DNA from: Streptomyces sp. SAJ15
Lineage (GTDB): Bacteria > Actinomycetota > Actinomycetes > Streptomycetales > Streptomycetaceae
NCBI RefSeq assembly: GCF_007595705.1
Contig: NZ_NISY01000011.1
Coordinates: 62,001 to 126,000, forward strand
DNA length: 64,000 bases
Direction: 5' to 3'
The translations under genes were made by a program, and so were the position numbers. The notes below the pieces were generated by a model. That model saw only the letters and a program-made list of their open reading frames with translations. It had not been told where the DNA came from and searched no databases. This document shows positions 16,889 to 27,937 of the stretch, in pieces (within the stretch, counting starts at the first letter, position 1; the number at the start of each line of letters is the position of its first letter).

Positions 16889-17923
16889 TCAGAGCTTCAC
16901 CGACGCCGCGACCGGCAGGTGGTCGCTGTTCGTCCGCGGCAGCGTCCACGCCGAGACCGGGTCCATGCCGCGCACCATGATCTGGTCGATCCGGGCCATC
17001 GGGAACGAGGCCGGCCAGCTGAAGCCGAAGCCGTCGCCCGCCGCGCCCTGCGCCGAGCGCAGCTGCGAGGTGACCGGGGCCAGCGCCCGGTCGTTCATGG
17101 TGCCGTTCAGGTCGCCGAGCAGGATCACCTTGTCCACCCGCTCCGCGGCGATGGCCTCGCCCAGCGCCTCCGCGCTGTCGTCCCGCTGCCCGGCGGTGAA
17201 GCCCGCGTTGAACTTCACCCGCACCGACGGCAGGTGCGCGACGTAGACGGCCACGTCCCCGCGCGGGGTGGCGACGGTGGAGCGCAGCGCACGGGTCCAG
17301 CCCATCTTGATGTCCACCGGCTCGCTGTCGCGCAGCGGGTACTTGCTCCACAGCCCCACCGTGCCCTTGACGGTGTGGTACTTGTACGTGTCCCGCAGCG
17401 CCTGCTCGTACGTCGGCACCGCCGAGCCGCGCAGCTCCTCCAGCGCCACCACGTCCGCCCCGGACGCCGCGACCTCGCGCGCGGTGGTGGCGGGGTCGGG
17501 GTTGTCCGCGTTGACGTTGTGGGTGACGACGGTGAGGTCGCCACCGGCCCGCGACTTGTCGGCGAACATCAGCCCGCCGAAGAGGTTGAGCCAGACGACG
17601 GCCGGCAGCAGCAGCGCGATCAGGGCGGTCGCGGAGCGCCGCACCAGGGCGATCACCAGCAGCAGCGGAACGAACAGCCCCAGCCACGGCAGGAAGGTCT
17701 CCAGCAGACTGCCCAGGTTCCCCACATCGTTGGGGATCTGCGCGTGGAAGATCATCACCAGCGCCAGCACGGCCGCGCAGCCGGCCGGCACCGTGCCCCG
17801 GCGCCAGGTGCCGGGGTCGCGCCGCCACCGGTCGAGATGGTCGAGCAGGCGCCGGACCCGGGAGCCGGTCTGCTCGGGGATGTCCCCGCGTCGTCCCGTC
17901 TCCTGCGTGTCTGCCTGCGCCAT
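16889..17923 (-). CDS. Membrane-anchored endonuclease/exonuclease/phosphatase-family protein
   Basis: This 344-residue protein has three hydrophobic segments between about residues 40 and 115, followed by an extracytoplasmic EEP catalytic domain. Motifs are VVTHNVNADN (metal-binding Asn near 130), VVALEEL (the catalytic Glu), LLGDLNGTMND (Asp/Asn pair) and the final NSDHLPV (Asp-His). The ATG at 17923 has GAGG nine bases upstream; the GTG at 17938 is less likely. EEP proteins with this topology may hydrolyse phosphodiesters in lipids or nucleic acids outside the cell. The true substrate is unknown. Confidence 0.82.
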   Translation of the reverse strand: MAQADTQETGRRGDIPEQTGSRVRRLLDHLDRWRRDPGTWRRGTVPAGCAAVLALVMIFHAQIPNDVGNLGSLLETFLPWLGLFVPLLLVIALVRRSATALIALLLPAVVWLNLFGGLMFADKSRAGGDLTVVTHNVNADNPDPATTAREVAASGADVVALEELRGSAVPTYEQALRDTYKYHTVKGTVGLWSKYPLRDSEPVDIKMGWTRALRSTVATPRGDVAVYVAHLPSVRVKFNAGFTAGQRDDSAEALGEAIAAERVDKVILLGDLNGTMNDRALAPVTSQLRSAQGAAGDGFGFSWPASFPMARIDQIMVRGMDPVSAWTLPRTNSDHLPVAASVKL

Positions 17924-18229
17924 TCGCTGTGTCCTCACTGCCTCTCGTCTCCGCGCGCCCCACCCGGCCGGAACCCAGGCATGACCATAGGCGATGACCA
18001 GGGCGTTTTCGGCGTGCGGTGCCCCGTACGGGGGCCGCGTCCGATGCCGCCGACGACGGCGGGCGCCTCATGGGGGAGGACGTGCGACCGCGGGAGACGG
18101 GTTCCGAACAGCGCGACGGACGGGGCCCCTGTGACACAACCGGCACATATCCGTCGATCTGGATCTCGCCTCCGGAATTCCTCCGAACGGCCCAGCGTGC
18201 GCGGCTCGCGCCCGGTCCGCCGCCCCCGC
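17924..18229. other. Intergenic region, no gene seen
   Basis: About 306 bp separate two minus-strand genes. Open frames here lack coding character and start sites. I see no strong hairpin or operator. The segment around 18137-18185 is less GC-rich and may hold the promoter of the gene to the left. Confidence 0.4.
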
Positions 18230-18870
18230 TCAGCGACGTTCGTCGCGTGGCCGGACGCCCTCCAGCACCGTGTCGACGATCCGCTCGGCCAGCCCCTCCG
18301 GCAGCGCCTGCCACTCGTACAGCATCGAGCGGGACAGCATCGGGCCGGTGAACAGGTCGGCGAGCAGCTCCAGGTCCTCGTCGGCGCGCAGCTCCCCGCG
18401 GGCCACGCCCCGCCGCAACACCGCCAGCAGCGTCTCCCGGCGGACGGCTATCACCGTCTCGTGGTACTGCCGCCACAGCCCGGGATGGGCCCGCACCTGG
18501 CCCACGACGGCACGCAGCAGCGCGGAGTGACGCCTGGCCAGCCCCCGACGGCGGATGAACTCCAGCAGGGTGACCAGGTCGTCCCGGACCGAGTCCCCCA
18601 TCGGCTTCGGGTACGGCTCGTCGAGGGAGCGCATGACGTCCAGCATCAGCGCCTCCTTGCCCCGCCAGCGGCGGTACACGGTGGCCTTGCCGACGCCCGC
18701 CTCGCGGGCTATCCGCTCCATCGACAGCTGATCGAGGGTGACGCCGTCCTCCAGCAGCCGCAGCACGGTCTCGATCACGGCGGTGTCGACCGCGGCGCTG
18801 CGCGGCCGGCCGGGCGGGCGCGGGACCGATGCCGGGACCGGCCCGCGCGCCTCGCTGGCTTCCGCCCCGT

Positions 18871-18874
<4 letters not shown>
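18230..18874 (-). CDS. TetR-family transcriptional regulator
   Basis: This 214-residue one-component regulator has a TetR helix-turn-helix at about residues 50-80 (LSMERIAREAGVGKATVYRRW) after a variable Arg/Pro tail, and a C-terminal helical ligand domain. Its GTG start overlaps the stop of the upstream MFS gene in a GTGA tetranucleotide, so the two are translationally coupled and cotranscribed. It probably represses the pump-regulator operon through the dyad at 20726-20748 and is released by a pump substrate. The inducer is unknown. Confidence 0.88.
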
Positions 18875-20703
<1,829 letters not shown>

Positions 20704-20725
20704 ACGGTTTACGGTAACCCCATTC

Positions 20726-20748
20726 CGATACGGATCCGTCTCGTATCG
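20726..20748. promoter_or_regulatory. TetR-type dyad operator upstream of the MFS-TetR operon
   Basis: CGATACG at 20726-20732 and CGTATCG at 20742-20748 form perfect arms around a nine-base spacer that includes the palindrome ACGGATCCGT (20730-20739). The site is 23 nt upstream of the MFS start. Binding by the coupled TetR is inference. Confidence 0.6.
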
Positions 20749-20920
20749 ACGGCCCGGCGCCGCGCAACCCGAAGACTTCGCCGGCCGGGGCCCTGCGAGC
20801 GACCTCACCGACCGGCCGCGCCTCGCTCACACTTTCGCGTCACGGGCGGCGCGTGCCAGCATGGGGGGTGGTCCGGAGACACCGTGAGGGTGCTTCGAGA
20901 TGACACAAGGAGCCGTTGCA

Positions 20921-21802
20921 ATGACGCACGTCAGCCCTGCCCTTTCGGCTGCGCGGAAACAGCCCGACAGCAGCAGCAAGGCGCTGTACGGGGGGACGAG
21001 TTCCCGGCGCATCACCGTCCGCGACATCGCCGCGGCCAAGCAGCGCGGCGAGAAGTGGCCCATGCTGACCGCCTACGACGCCATGACCGCCTCCGTCTTC
21101 GACGAGGCCGGCATCCCGGTGCTGCTGGTCGGCGACTCGATGGGCAACTGCCACCTCGGCTACGAGTCCACCGTGCCCGTCACGATGGACGAGATCACCA
21201 TGCTGTCCGCCGCCGTGGTGCGCGGCACCAAGCGCGCCATGGTCGTCGGCGACCTGCCCTTCGGCTCGTACCAGGAGGGCCCCGTCCAGGCGCTGCGCAG
21301 CGCCACCCGGCTGGTGAAGGACGCCGGCGTGGGCGCGGTGAAGCTGGAGGGCGGCGAGCGCTCGGCGCACCAGATCGAGCTGCTCGTCCAGTCCGGCATC
21401 CCGGTCATGGCGCACGTCGGCCTCACCCCGCAGTCCGTCAACGCCTACGGCGGCTACCCGGTGCAGGGGCGCGGCGAGGAGGCCGCCCAGCAGCTGCTCC
21501 GGGACGCCAAGGCGGTGCAGGACGCGGGCGCCTTCGCGGTCGTGCTGGAGCTGGTGCCGGCCGAGCTGGCCGCCGAGGTGACCCGCTCGCTGCACATCCC
21601 GACCGTCGGCATCGGCGCCGGGTCGGAGTGCGACGCGCAGGTGCTGGTGTGGACGGACATGGCCGGCATGACGGGCGGCCGGGTGCCGCGCTTCGTCAAG
21701 CAGTACGCCGAGCTCCGGCAGACCCTGGGCGACGCCGCCCGGGCCTTCGGGGAGGACGTCGTCGGCGGCGCCTACCCGGCGGAGGAGCACTCCTTCCACT
21801 AG
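20921..21802 (+). CDS. panB: PanB, 3-methyl-2-oxobutanoate hydroxymethyltransferase
   Basis: This 293-residue cytoplasmic enzyme transfers a hydroxymethyl group from 5,10-methylene-tetrahydrofolate to ketoisovalerate, the first step of pantothenate and coenzyme A synthesis. Family motifs are clear: ITVRDIAAAKQRGEKWPMLTAYD, VGDSMGNCHLGYESTVPVT (metal-binding Asp), VKLEGG, MAHVGLTPQSVN, VLELVP, and IPTVGIGAGSECDAQVLV. The ATG at 20921 has AAGGAG eight bases upstream and is chosen over one at 20900. The gene stands alone, followed by two hairpins. It lies divergent to the MFS-TetR operon. Confidence 0.96.
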   Translation: MTHVSPALSAARKQPDSSSKALYGGTSSRRITVRDIAAAKQRGEKWPMLTAYDAMTASVFDEAGIPVLLVGDSMGNCHLGYESTVPVTMDEITMLSAAVVRGTKRAMVVGDLPFGSYQEGPVQALRSATRLVKDAGVGAVKLEGGERSAHQIELLVQSGIPVMAHVGLTPQSVNAYGGYPVQGRGEEAAQQLLRDAKAVQDAGAFAVVLELVPAELAAEVTRSLHIPTVGIGAGSECDAQVLVWTDMAGMTGGRVPRFVKQYAELRQTLGDAARAFGEDVVGGAYPAEEHSFH

Positions 21803-21865
21803 CCGAACCCGGCACCCGGCGCCACCACCGCCGCCCGCCGCCGGCGGCGGGCCGGGTGCCCACGG

Positions 21866-21906
21866 TCCCGGCGTCGCGCGCCCGATGAGGCCGCGCGACG
21901 CCGGGA
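21866..21906. terminator. 15-bp terminator hairpin after panB
   Basis: Arms 21866-21880 and 21892-21906 (TCCCGGCGTCGCGCG and complement) pair perfectly around an 11-base loop. An additional dyad, GGCACCCGGC (21811-21820) with GCCGGGTGCC (21851-21860), lies between it and the panB stop. Confidence 0.75.
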
Positions 21907-22004
21907 TCACGCGTCGGGCCGGAGTCCGCGGGGCGCCGCACCGGTGCGCGGCCCCTTGGCGCGGCCCGCCCGGACAGCGGTGCGCGGAGCCGGCCCGACG
22001 CCTC

Positions 22005-22039
22005 GACAGCCCGCCGACATCCCCCGTCGGCGGGCTGTC
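22005..22039. terminator. 14-bp hairpin upstream of the DrrA-type gene
   Basis: GACAGCCCGCCGAC (22005-22018) pairs perfectly with 22026-22039 around a seven-base loop, 47 nt before the ABC ATPase start. It may be a second terminator or a leader structure. Two TGTCGGTGA repeats follow at 22047-22066. Confidence 0.5.
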
Positions 22040-22086
22040 TGTCGCTTGTCGGTGATCTGTCGGTGACGGCTGGGACCGTGGTGGAC

Positions 22087-23103
22087 ATGAAGCGAACGGA
22101 AATGAACCTGGGCGGGCGCAACGCCGTCGAGGTACGGGGGCTGGTCAAGCACTTCGGTGCCACCAGGGCTGTGGACGGCGTGGACCTGGACGTGCGGGAA
22201 GGCACCGTCCTCGGCGTCCTCGGCCCGAACGGCGCCGGAAAGACCACGCTCGTCCGCTGCCTGTCGACGCTCCTGAAGCCCGACGCCGGTACCGCGATCG
22301 TGGCCGGCTTCGACGTCGTGCGCCAGCCGCGGGCGCTGCGCCGCACCATCGGCCTGACCGGGCAGTACGCCTCGGTCGACGAGAAGCTCTCCGGCTGGGA
22401 GAACCTCTACATGATCGGGCGGCTGCTCGACCTGTCCCGCAAGGAGGCGCGGCGCCGCTCCGACGCGCTGCTGGAGCGGTTCTCGCTCACCGAGGCCGCC
22501 AAGCGCGCCGCCCACACCTACTCCGGCGGCATGCGCCGCCGGCTCGACCTGGCCGCCTCCATGATCGGCCACCCCTCCGTGCTCTATCTGGACGAGCCGA
22601 CCACCGGCCTGGACCCGCGCACCCGCAACGAGGTGTGGGACGAGATCAGGCATCTGGTCGCCGAGGGCTCCACGGTGCTGCTCACCACGCAGTACATGGA
22701 GGAGGCCGAGCAGTTGGCCAGCGAGCTGACCGTGATCGACCGCGGCAAGGTCATCGCCGAGGGCCGGATCCACGAGCTCAAGGCCAAGGTCGGCGGCCGC
22801 ACCCTGCAGATCCGCCCCGCCGACCCGGGCGAGCTGAACCGGATGGTCGGCGCCCTGGCCCAGTCCGGGCTCGACGGCCTCGCCGGCGCCACCCCCGACC
22901 ACGAGGAGGGGCTGGTCAACGTGCCCATCGTCAGCGACGAGCAGCTGACCGCCGTGGTCGGACTGCTCGGCGAGCGCGGCTTCACCATCGCCGGCATCGA
23001 CACCCATCTGCCCAGCCTGGACGAGGTGTTCCTGGCCCTGACCGGCCAGAAGACCTCCACGCCGCAGGACGCGGCGACGGACACCGAGGAGGTCGCCGCA
23101 TGA
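22087..23103 (+). CDS. DrrA-like ABC exporter ATPase
   Basis: This 338-residue ATPase belongs to the daunorubicin-resistance DrrA group. Walker A GPNGAGKTT lies near residue 48, the Q-loop in GLTGQYASVDEKLSGWENL near 90, signature YSGGMRRRLDLAASM near 145, Walker B VLYLDEPTTGLD near 160, and H-loop LTTQYMEEAEQL near 200. A DrrA-type C-terminal domain ends in FLALTG. The ATG at 22087 is chosen; an ATG at 22102 is in frame. The stop overlaps the next start (ATGA), so it is coupled to the permease. Together they would expel an amphipathic compound. No biosynthetic genes lie beside them. Confidence 0.9.
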   Translation: MKRTEMNLGGRNAVEVRGLVKHFGATRAVDGVDLDVREGTVLGVLGPNGAGKTTLVRCLSTLLKPDAGTAIVAGFDVVRQPRALRRTIGLTGQYASVDEKLSGWENLYMIGRLLDLSRKEARRRSDALLERFSLTEAAKRAAHTYSGGMRRRLDLAASMIGHPSVLYLDEPTTGLDPRTRNEVWDEIRHLVAEGSTVLLTTQYMEEAEQLASELTVIDRGKVIAEGRIHELKAKVGGRTLQIRPADPGELNRMVGALAQSGLDGLAGATPDHEEGLVNVPIVSDEQLTAVVGLLGERGFTIAGIDTHLPSLDEVFLALTGQKTSTPQDAATDTEEVAA

Positions 23104-23999
23104 GCACCGTCACCACCACCAAGGGAGACGCCGCCGGGACGGCCCGGACCCCCGGGGCCACGGGGGCCCCGGGATCCGCCGCGGCCCGCGCGGGGCGCGC
23201 GGGGCGCGCGCCGACCGACGAGGGCCGGATCGGGCCGCGCGCCAATCTGCGACACATCAGCGCCCTGGTGCGGCGCAACGCGCTGAAGATCAAGCAGGAT
23301 CCGGAGTCGATGTTCGACGCGGTCCTGATGCCGCTCATCTTCACGCTGTTGTTCGTCTACGTCTTCGGCGGCGCGGTCGCCGCGGGCGACCGGGCCGCGT
23401 ACATCGACTACTTCATCCCCGGCATGATGGCCATGGGCGGTCTGCAGATCGCCATGGGCGTCGGCAGCGGCGTCCACGAGGACTTCAACACCGGTGTGAT
23501 GGACCGTTTCCGGACCATGCCCATCGCCCGCTCCTCGGTGCTGATCGCCAAGCTCATCGTGGAGACCGGCCGGATGCTGGTGTCGACCCTCATCCTGCTC
23601 GCCCTCGGCTTCGCCATCGGGTTCGATCTCAAGACCGGCCCGCTGGAGCTGCTCGCCGCGGTCGCGCTGGCGCTGTTCTTCGGCTCCTCGCTGACCTGGA
23701 TATTCATGCTGCTGGGCATGTCGCTGAAGAGCGCCCAGGCCGTGCAGGGAATGGGGTTCCTGGTGCTGATGCCGCTGCAGTTCGGCTCCTCCATCTTCGC
23801 CAACCCCGGGACCATGCCGGGCTGGCTGGAGAGCTTCACCAAGTACAACCCGCTGTCGCAGCTGGCCGACGGGGCGCGGGCGTTGACCCAGGGCGAGGGC
23901 GCGGTGGCGCACCCGGTGCTGATGACCCTGCTGTGGGCCGTCGGCATCACCGCCGTGACGGCACCGCTGGCGGTGCGGAAGTTCCGCGACAAGCAGTGA
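23100..23999 (+). CDS. DrrB-like ABC-2 family permease
   Basis: This 299-residue membrane protein has an N-terminal hydrophilic Ala/Gly-rich tail of about 50 residues and then six hydrophobic segments (residues ~75-290), the usual ABC-2 layout. Features include DPESMFDAVLMPLIFTLLF, PGMMAMGGLQIAMG, MDRFRTMPIARSS and NPGTMPGWLESFTKYNPLSQLADGAR near the C-terminus. It starts within the stop of the ATPase gene and is cotranscribed with it. The gene converges with the AfsR-like regulator 25 nt away. Confidence 0.9.
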   Translation: MSTVTTTKGDAAGTARTPGATGAPGSAAARAGRAGRAPTDEGRIGPRANLRHISALVRRNALKIKQDPESMFDAVLMPLIFTLLFVYVFGGAVAAGDRAAYIDYFIPGMMAMGGLQIAMGVGSGVHEDFNTGVMDRFRTMPIARSSVLIAKLIVETGRMLVSTLILLALGFAIGFDLKTGPLELLAAVALALFFGSSLTWIFMLLGMSLKSAQAVQGMGFLVLMPLQFGSSIFANPGTMPGWLESFTKYNPLSQLADGARALTQGEGAVAHPVLMTLLWAVGITAVTAPLAVRKFRDKQ

Positions 24000-24024
24000 C
24001 GAGGCACGGCGCGACGGGTCGAGG

Positions 24025-27000
24025 TCAGACCAGGGCGGCCGCGTCGTGCAGCGACAGCGCACCGCCCGCGGCGTGGGCGCGCTCGTAGGCGAGGTCGCCG
24101 AGCGCGCCCCGCGCCGCCCGCTCCGCCGCGGTCCGGTTGCCCCGCTCGATCGCGGGAAGCCACTTCACGGGGGGCCGCAGGGCGTCATAGGCGCCGATCA
24201 GCCGAGCCGCGCGGTCGGCCTCGGCGTCCGCGTCGAGGTCGACGAGGGCGCGGGCGGCGGTCAGCAGCAGGTTGATCGGGAGGTGGGGGGCGACCATCTC
24301 GGTGACGGGGTCCAGGGTTCGGGCGAGCGCGCCGCGCACCTTGGGCAGTGCCTCGTCGGGCCTGCCGTCGAGCACGTCCAGCCAGCCGAGCAGCCCCTCC
24401 ACCAGGCCCTGGAAGAGGCCGACGGAGCGGTTGGCGAACTCGTCCAGCACGTGCAGCAGGGCGCGCGCCTCCTCGGTGCGGCCGGTGCCGGCGCAGCGCA
24501 GGGCGAGTTGCAGCCGGGCGTAGACGAGCGCCTCGGTGTCCGTGTGGTGATCGGCGGCGAGCACGGCGCGCAGCGCCCGCTCCCCCTCGGCGGCCGCGGC
24601 CTCGCCGCCGGCCTCGATCTGCGCCCCCGCCAGCCGGGCCCGCAACAGGTCGACTTGGGCCAGGGCGCCGAGCTCCTCGGCGTAACGGATCGCCGCCCGG
24701 TAGTCGTCCGCGGCGCGCTCGTACTCGCCGCGCTGTTCGAGCGCCTCGCCGCGTCCGGACAGTGCCTCGGCCGCGCCCCAGGCGTCGCCAGCCCGGATGA
24801 ACAGCTCCAGGCTCTCGTCGGAGTCGTCGTCCGCCGACCGGCCGTGCCGCTGCCGCCACTGGACGATCTTGGCGCGCAGATGCAGGGTGAAGGCGAGCTC
24901 CCAGACGAGTCCCAGCTCCCGGCAGGTGCGCACCGCCCCGTCGATCGCCGCGTACAGCTTCGCCACATCGCCGGCGAGGATCAGCGCGTAGAACCACATC
25001 ACGCCCGGTATTCGGCAGGTCTGCGGCAGGCCGGGGCGGTACGCCGTCACGATGCCGGCCAGCCGGCGCTGCGCCTCGGCTCCCGCCAGCAGGTGGACGT
25101 CACCGTCGAGGTTGGCCAGCTCGATCAGCCGCGCCCCGCGCCGCGCCTCCTCCAGCAGTTCGGGCGGCATGGGCGGGGGCGCGTCGGTGGGCCGCGTCAG
25201 CAGCGGCGGTGCGGGCGCGACGGGCGGGGCGTAGGGGTCGGGGCCGAGCCGGGCGGCGGCCGCGGACCAGTGCCGGGCGTCGCCGGAGTGGCCGCGCAAC
25301 TGCCAGAACCAGCCCAGCGACAGCACCAGGCAGAGCGCCTCCTGTTCGTCGTCGGCGGCCACGGCGCGGCGCAGCGCGGTGCGCAGGTTGTCATGCTCCC
25401 GCTCCAGCCGGTCCAGCCAGCCGCGCTGGCCGTGGCCGCGCAGCAAGGGGTCGGCGGTGCGGGCGAGTTCGCGGTAGGTCACCAGGTGTCGGCGCTCCAC
25501 GACGCCTCGCTCCCCCACCTCCGCCAACCGCTCCGCCGCGTACTCGGCGACCGTCTCCAACATCCGATACCGCATGGTGTCGCCGCCCGCGCCGGGCCCG
25601 CCGAGGTCGGGCGCGGCGACCACGAGCGACTTGTCGACCAGCGAGCCGAGCAGCGCGGCGACGTCGCGGGGGTCGACAAGCGGGGCGGCGAACGGCACGA
25701 CGCCGGACGGACGAGTGCCGGTCGGACCGGCGCCCATGAGCCCGGCACCGGACGGCCCGGCGTCCATCGGCCCGGCACCGGACGGCGCAGCCCCCATCGG
25801 CGCGGCACCGGACGGACGAGTGCCGGTCGGACCGGCACCCACCGGCACGGCACCCATCGGCGCGGCGCCCACCGGACCAGCATCCGACGGCGAGGCACCC
25901 ATCAGACCAGCACCCATCGGACCGGCATCGGACGCTCCCGTCGGGGCGTTCGTGTCACCCGTGCCGGGGGTGCCCGCGCCGGCGGTGCCCGCGTCGGGTA
26001 CGTCCGCGGCGGGGCCGCCGGCGGACCCCGCGCCCGGGAAGTGGCCACCGTCCGGCAACGTCCCGGGCCCCGGTACCGCGCCGTTGGCGCCCTCCCGGAG
26101 CTCGGCGGGCCGGGCGGCCGCCCCGCCGACCGGCCACGTGGACTCCGCGCGGCGGGCCGGCGGCGCACCGCCCGGGGTCCCGGCCCCGGGGTCGGCGGCG
26201 GGCGGCGGGTCGGCGCAGACCGCTTCGGCCGCCGCCAGGTCGCAGCCGCCCGCGAAGACCGACAGCCGGCGCAGCACGGTGCGCTCGCGCTCGTCCAGCA
26301 GCTCCCAGGACCAGTCCACGACCGCGCGCAGCGTCTGCTGGCGCGGCAGCACCGTACGACTGCCGCTGGTCAGCAGCCGGAACCGGTCGTCCAGTCGGTC
26401 CGCGATCTGTCGCGGGGTCAAGAGCCGTAGTCGGGCAGCCGCCAACTCGATCGCCAGCGGCAGCCCGTCCAACCGCCGACAGATCTCGGCGCTGGCCTCG
26501 GGGTCCTCGTCGGTGCGGCAACCAGGCCGGGCGGAGGCCCCGCGGTCCTGGAGGAGCCGCAGCGCGGTCGCGTCCGACAGCGGCTCCACGGGCCGCACCG
26601 ACTCCCCTGGCACCGCCAGCGGCTCCCGGCTGGTGGCCAGCACGGTGACGCCCGGGCAGCGGGTGAGCAGCGCCTCGGCGAGCCGGGCGGCGGCGTCGAT
26701 GACGTGCTCGCAGTTGTCGAGCACCAGCAGCAGCCGGCGCTGGGCGCAGTGCTCGGCGAGCCGGGCGAGCGGATCGCGCGCGCCCGGGTCGGCCGCGGCG
26801 CGCAACTCCTCGACCGCCGTGCCGCGGATGACCGTCTCCCGACCGCCGAGTGTGGTCAGCACCGCCTCCGCGACGGTGTCGGGGTCCTCCACCGGCGCGA
26901 GTTCGGCCAGCCACACCCCGTCCGGCCAGTCTCCGGCGACCGCCTCCGCCGCCTCCTGGGCCAGCCGGGTCTTCCCCGAGCCGCCGGGGCCGGTGAGCGT

Positions 27001-27894
27001 GACCAACCGATCCGTCGTCAGATCGGCGCGGAGCGCGGCGAGATCGACCTCGCGCCCGACGAAGCTGGTGAGCCGGGCGCGCAGATTGCCGTGACCGCCG
27101 TGGCCGCCGCGCCCGCCGGGACCGGGGGCGGTACGGGCGGCGCCCGGGTCCACGGCGCCCGAGGTGCCTCCAGGGCCCGCCTCCAGCAGCTCCTCGTGCA
27201 GGGCGCGGAGTTCGGGTCCGGGGTCGGCGCCGAGGCGCTCGGCGAGCTCCCGGCGTACGTCCTCGTAGGCGGCCAGGGCCTCCGCCGGACGCCCCGCGGC
27301 GCGCAGGGCGCGGATGCGCAGCGCGTGCAGCGGCTCGTCGAGCGGGTGCGCGGCGCAGAGCCCGGTGAGGGCGAGCAGGGCGGCCTCGGCGCGGCCGAGG
27401 GCGAGGTCCGCCTCGGCGCGGGCGCGGCGGGCGCCCAGCCGCCGGGCCTCGGCGCGGGCGGCGGTGGCGGTGCCTCCGGGGAGGTCGACGAGGGCCGGGC
27501 CGCGCCACAGCGCCAGCGCCTCGTCGAGGAGGGCGCGGGCCCGCTCCGGGTCGCCGTCGGCCAGCGCCCGCGCTCCGTCCTCCGCGCCCCGCTCGAAGCG
27601 GTGCAGGTCCACGTCGACGGGGGCGGCGGCGAGTTGGTAGCCGCCGGGCACGGAGAGCACGGCCTCCCTGCCGAGCGCCCGGCGCAGCCGGCCGACCAGC
27701 GCCTGGAGCGCCGCGGGGGCGTCCTGCGGCGGCTCCTCGGGCCACACCTCGGCGATCAGCGCCCCGATGGGGCGCGCCCGCCCCGGCCGCAGCGCCAGCG
27801 CCGTCAGCAGGGCGCGCAGCCGAGCGCCGCCGAGGGCGACGGGGTCGCCGTCGGGACGGTGGACCTGGGTGGTGCCGAGGATGCCGTAACGCAC
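24025..27894 (-). CDS. AfsR/SARP-like regulator: BTAD + NB-ARC ATPase + TPR
   Basis: This 1289-residue regulator has a DNA-binding winged helix (residues ~15-90), a BTAD helical domain (~95-245) and a linker. An NB-ARC-type ATPase follows with P-loop GPGGSGKTRLA near 300, Walker B LLLVLDNCEHV near 385, and PLAIELAAARLR near 485. A long helical TPR-like region runs from about 760 to the end. Between the winged-helix tail of the ATPase (VFAGGCDLAAAEAVC) and LLGSLVDKSLV there is an insertion of roughly 170 residues of Gly/Ala/Pro-rich repeats, much longer than usual. The start is a GTG at 27894. Proteins of this build activate secondary-metabolite or developmental genes. The target is unknown; the convergent ABC exporter is a neighbour but not necessarily a target. 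Confidence 0.87.
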   Translation of the reverse strand: MRYGILGTTQVHRPDGDPVALGGARLRALLTALALRPGRARPIGALIAEVWPEEPPQDAPAALQALVGRLRRALGREAVLSVPGGYQLAAAPVDVDLHRFERGAEDGARALADGDPERARALLDEALALWRGPALVDLPGGTATAARAEARRLGARRARAEADLALGRAEAALLALTGLCAAHPLDEPLHALRIRALRAAGRPAEALAAYEDVRRELAERLGADPGPELRALHEELLEAGPGGTSGAVDPGAARTAPGPGGRGGHGGHGNLRARLTSFVGREVDLAALRADLTTDRLVTLTGPGGSGKTRLAQEAAEAVAGDWPDGVWLAELAPVEDPDTVAEAVLTTLGGRETVIRGTAVEELRAAADPGARDPLARLAEHCAQRRLLLVLDNCEHVIDAAARLAEALLTRCPGVTVLATSREPLAVPGESVRPVEPLSDATALRLLQDRGASARPGCRTDEDPEASAEICRRLDGLPLAIELAAARLRLLTPRQIADRLDDRFRLLTSGSRTVLPRQQTLRAVVDWSWELLDERERTVLRRLSVFAGGCDLAAAEAVCADPPPAADPGAGTPGGAPPARRAESTWPVGGAAARPAELREGANGAVPGPGTLPDGGHFPGAGSAGGPAADVPDAGTAGAGTPGTGDTNAPTGASDAGPMGAGLMGASPSDAGPVGAAPMGAVPVGAGPTGTRPSGAAPMGAAPSGAGPMDAGPSGAGLMGAGPTGTRPSGVVPFAAPLVDPRDVAALLGSLVDKSLVVAAPDLGGPGAGGDTMRYRMLETVAEYAAERLAEVGERGVVERRHLVTYRELARTADPLLRGHGQRGWLDRLEREHDNLRTALRRAVAADDEQEALCLVLSLGWFWQLRGHSGDARHWSAAAARLGPDPYAPPVAPAPPLLTRPTDAPPPMPPELLEEARRGARLIELANLDGDVHLLAGAEAQRRLAGIVTAYRPGLPQTCRIPGVMWFYALILAGDVAKLYAAIDGAVRTCRELGLVWELAFTLHLRAKIVQWRQRHGRSADDDSDESLELFIRAGDAWGAAEALSGRGEALEQRGEYERAADDYRAAIRYAEELGALAQVDLLRARLAGAQIEAGGEAAAAEGERALRAVLAADHHTDTEALVYARLQLALRCAGTGRTEEARALLHVLDEFANRSVGLFQGLVEGLLGWLDVLDGRPDEALPKVRGALARTLDPVTEMVAPHLPINLLLTAARALVDLDADAEADRAARLIGAYDALRPPVKWLPAIERGNRTAAERAARGALGDLAYERAHAAGGALSLHDAAALV
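25690..25960. repeat. Coding minisatellite in the AfsR-like gene
   Basis: Degenerate 15-bp-period repeats encode (G/A)(A/S)GPMGA-type units. An exact 29-bp direct repeat occurs at 25703-25731 and again at 25808-25836, 105 bp apart (35 codons), so the frame is kept. It gives the repeated peptide GAGPTGTRPSG. Confidence 0.75.
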
Positions 27895-27937
27895 CGGTCC
27901 ATTGTCCGGGGCGCCTTCGGCGCACGTCGCAGCGGGT

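Noticed and set aside
22087..27894. Secondary-metabolite cluster built around the AfsR-like regulator and DrrAB exporter
   Set aside because: There are no biosynthetic enzymes in either direction; neighbours are panB, Uma2, an M50 protease and housekeeping-type genes.
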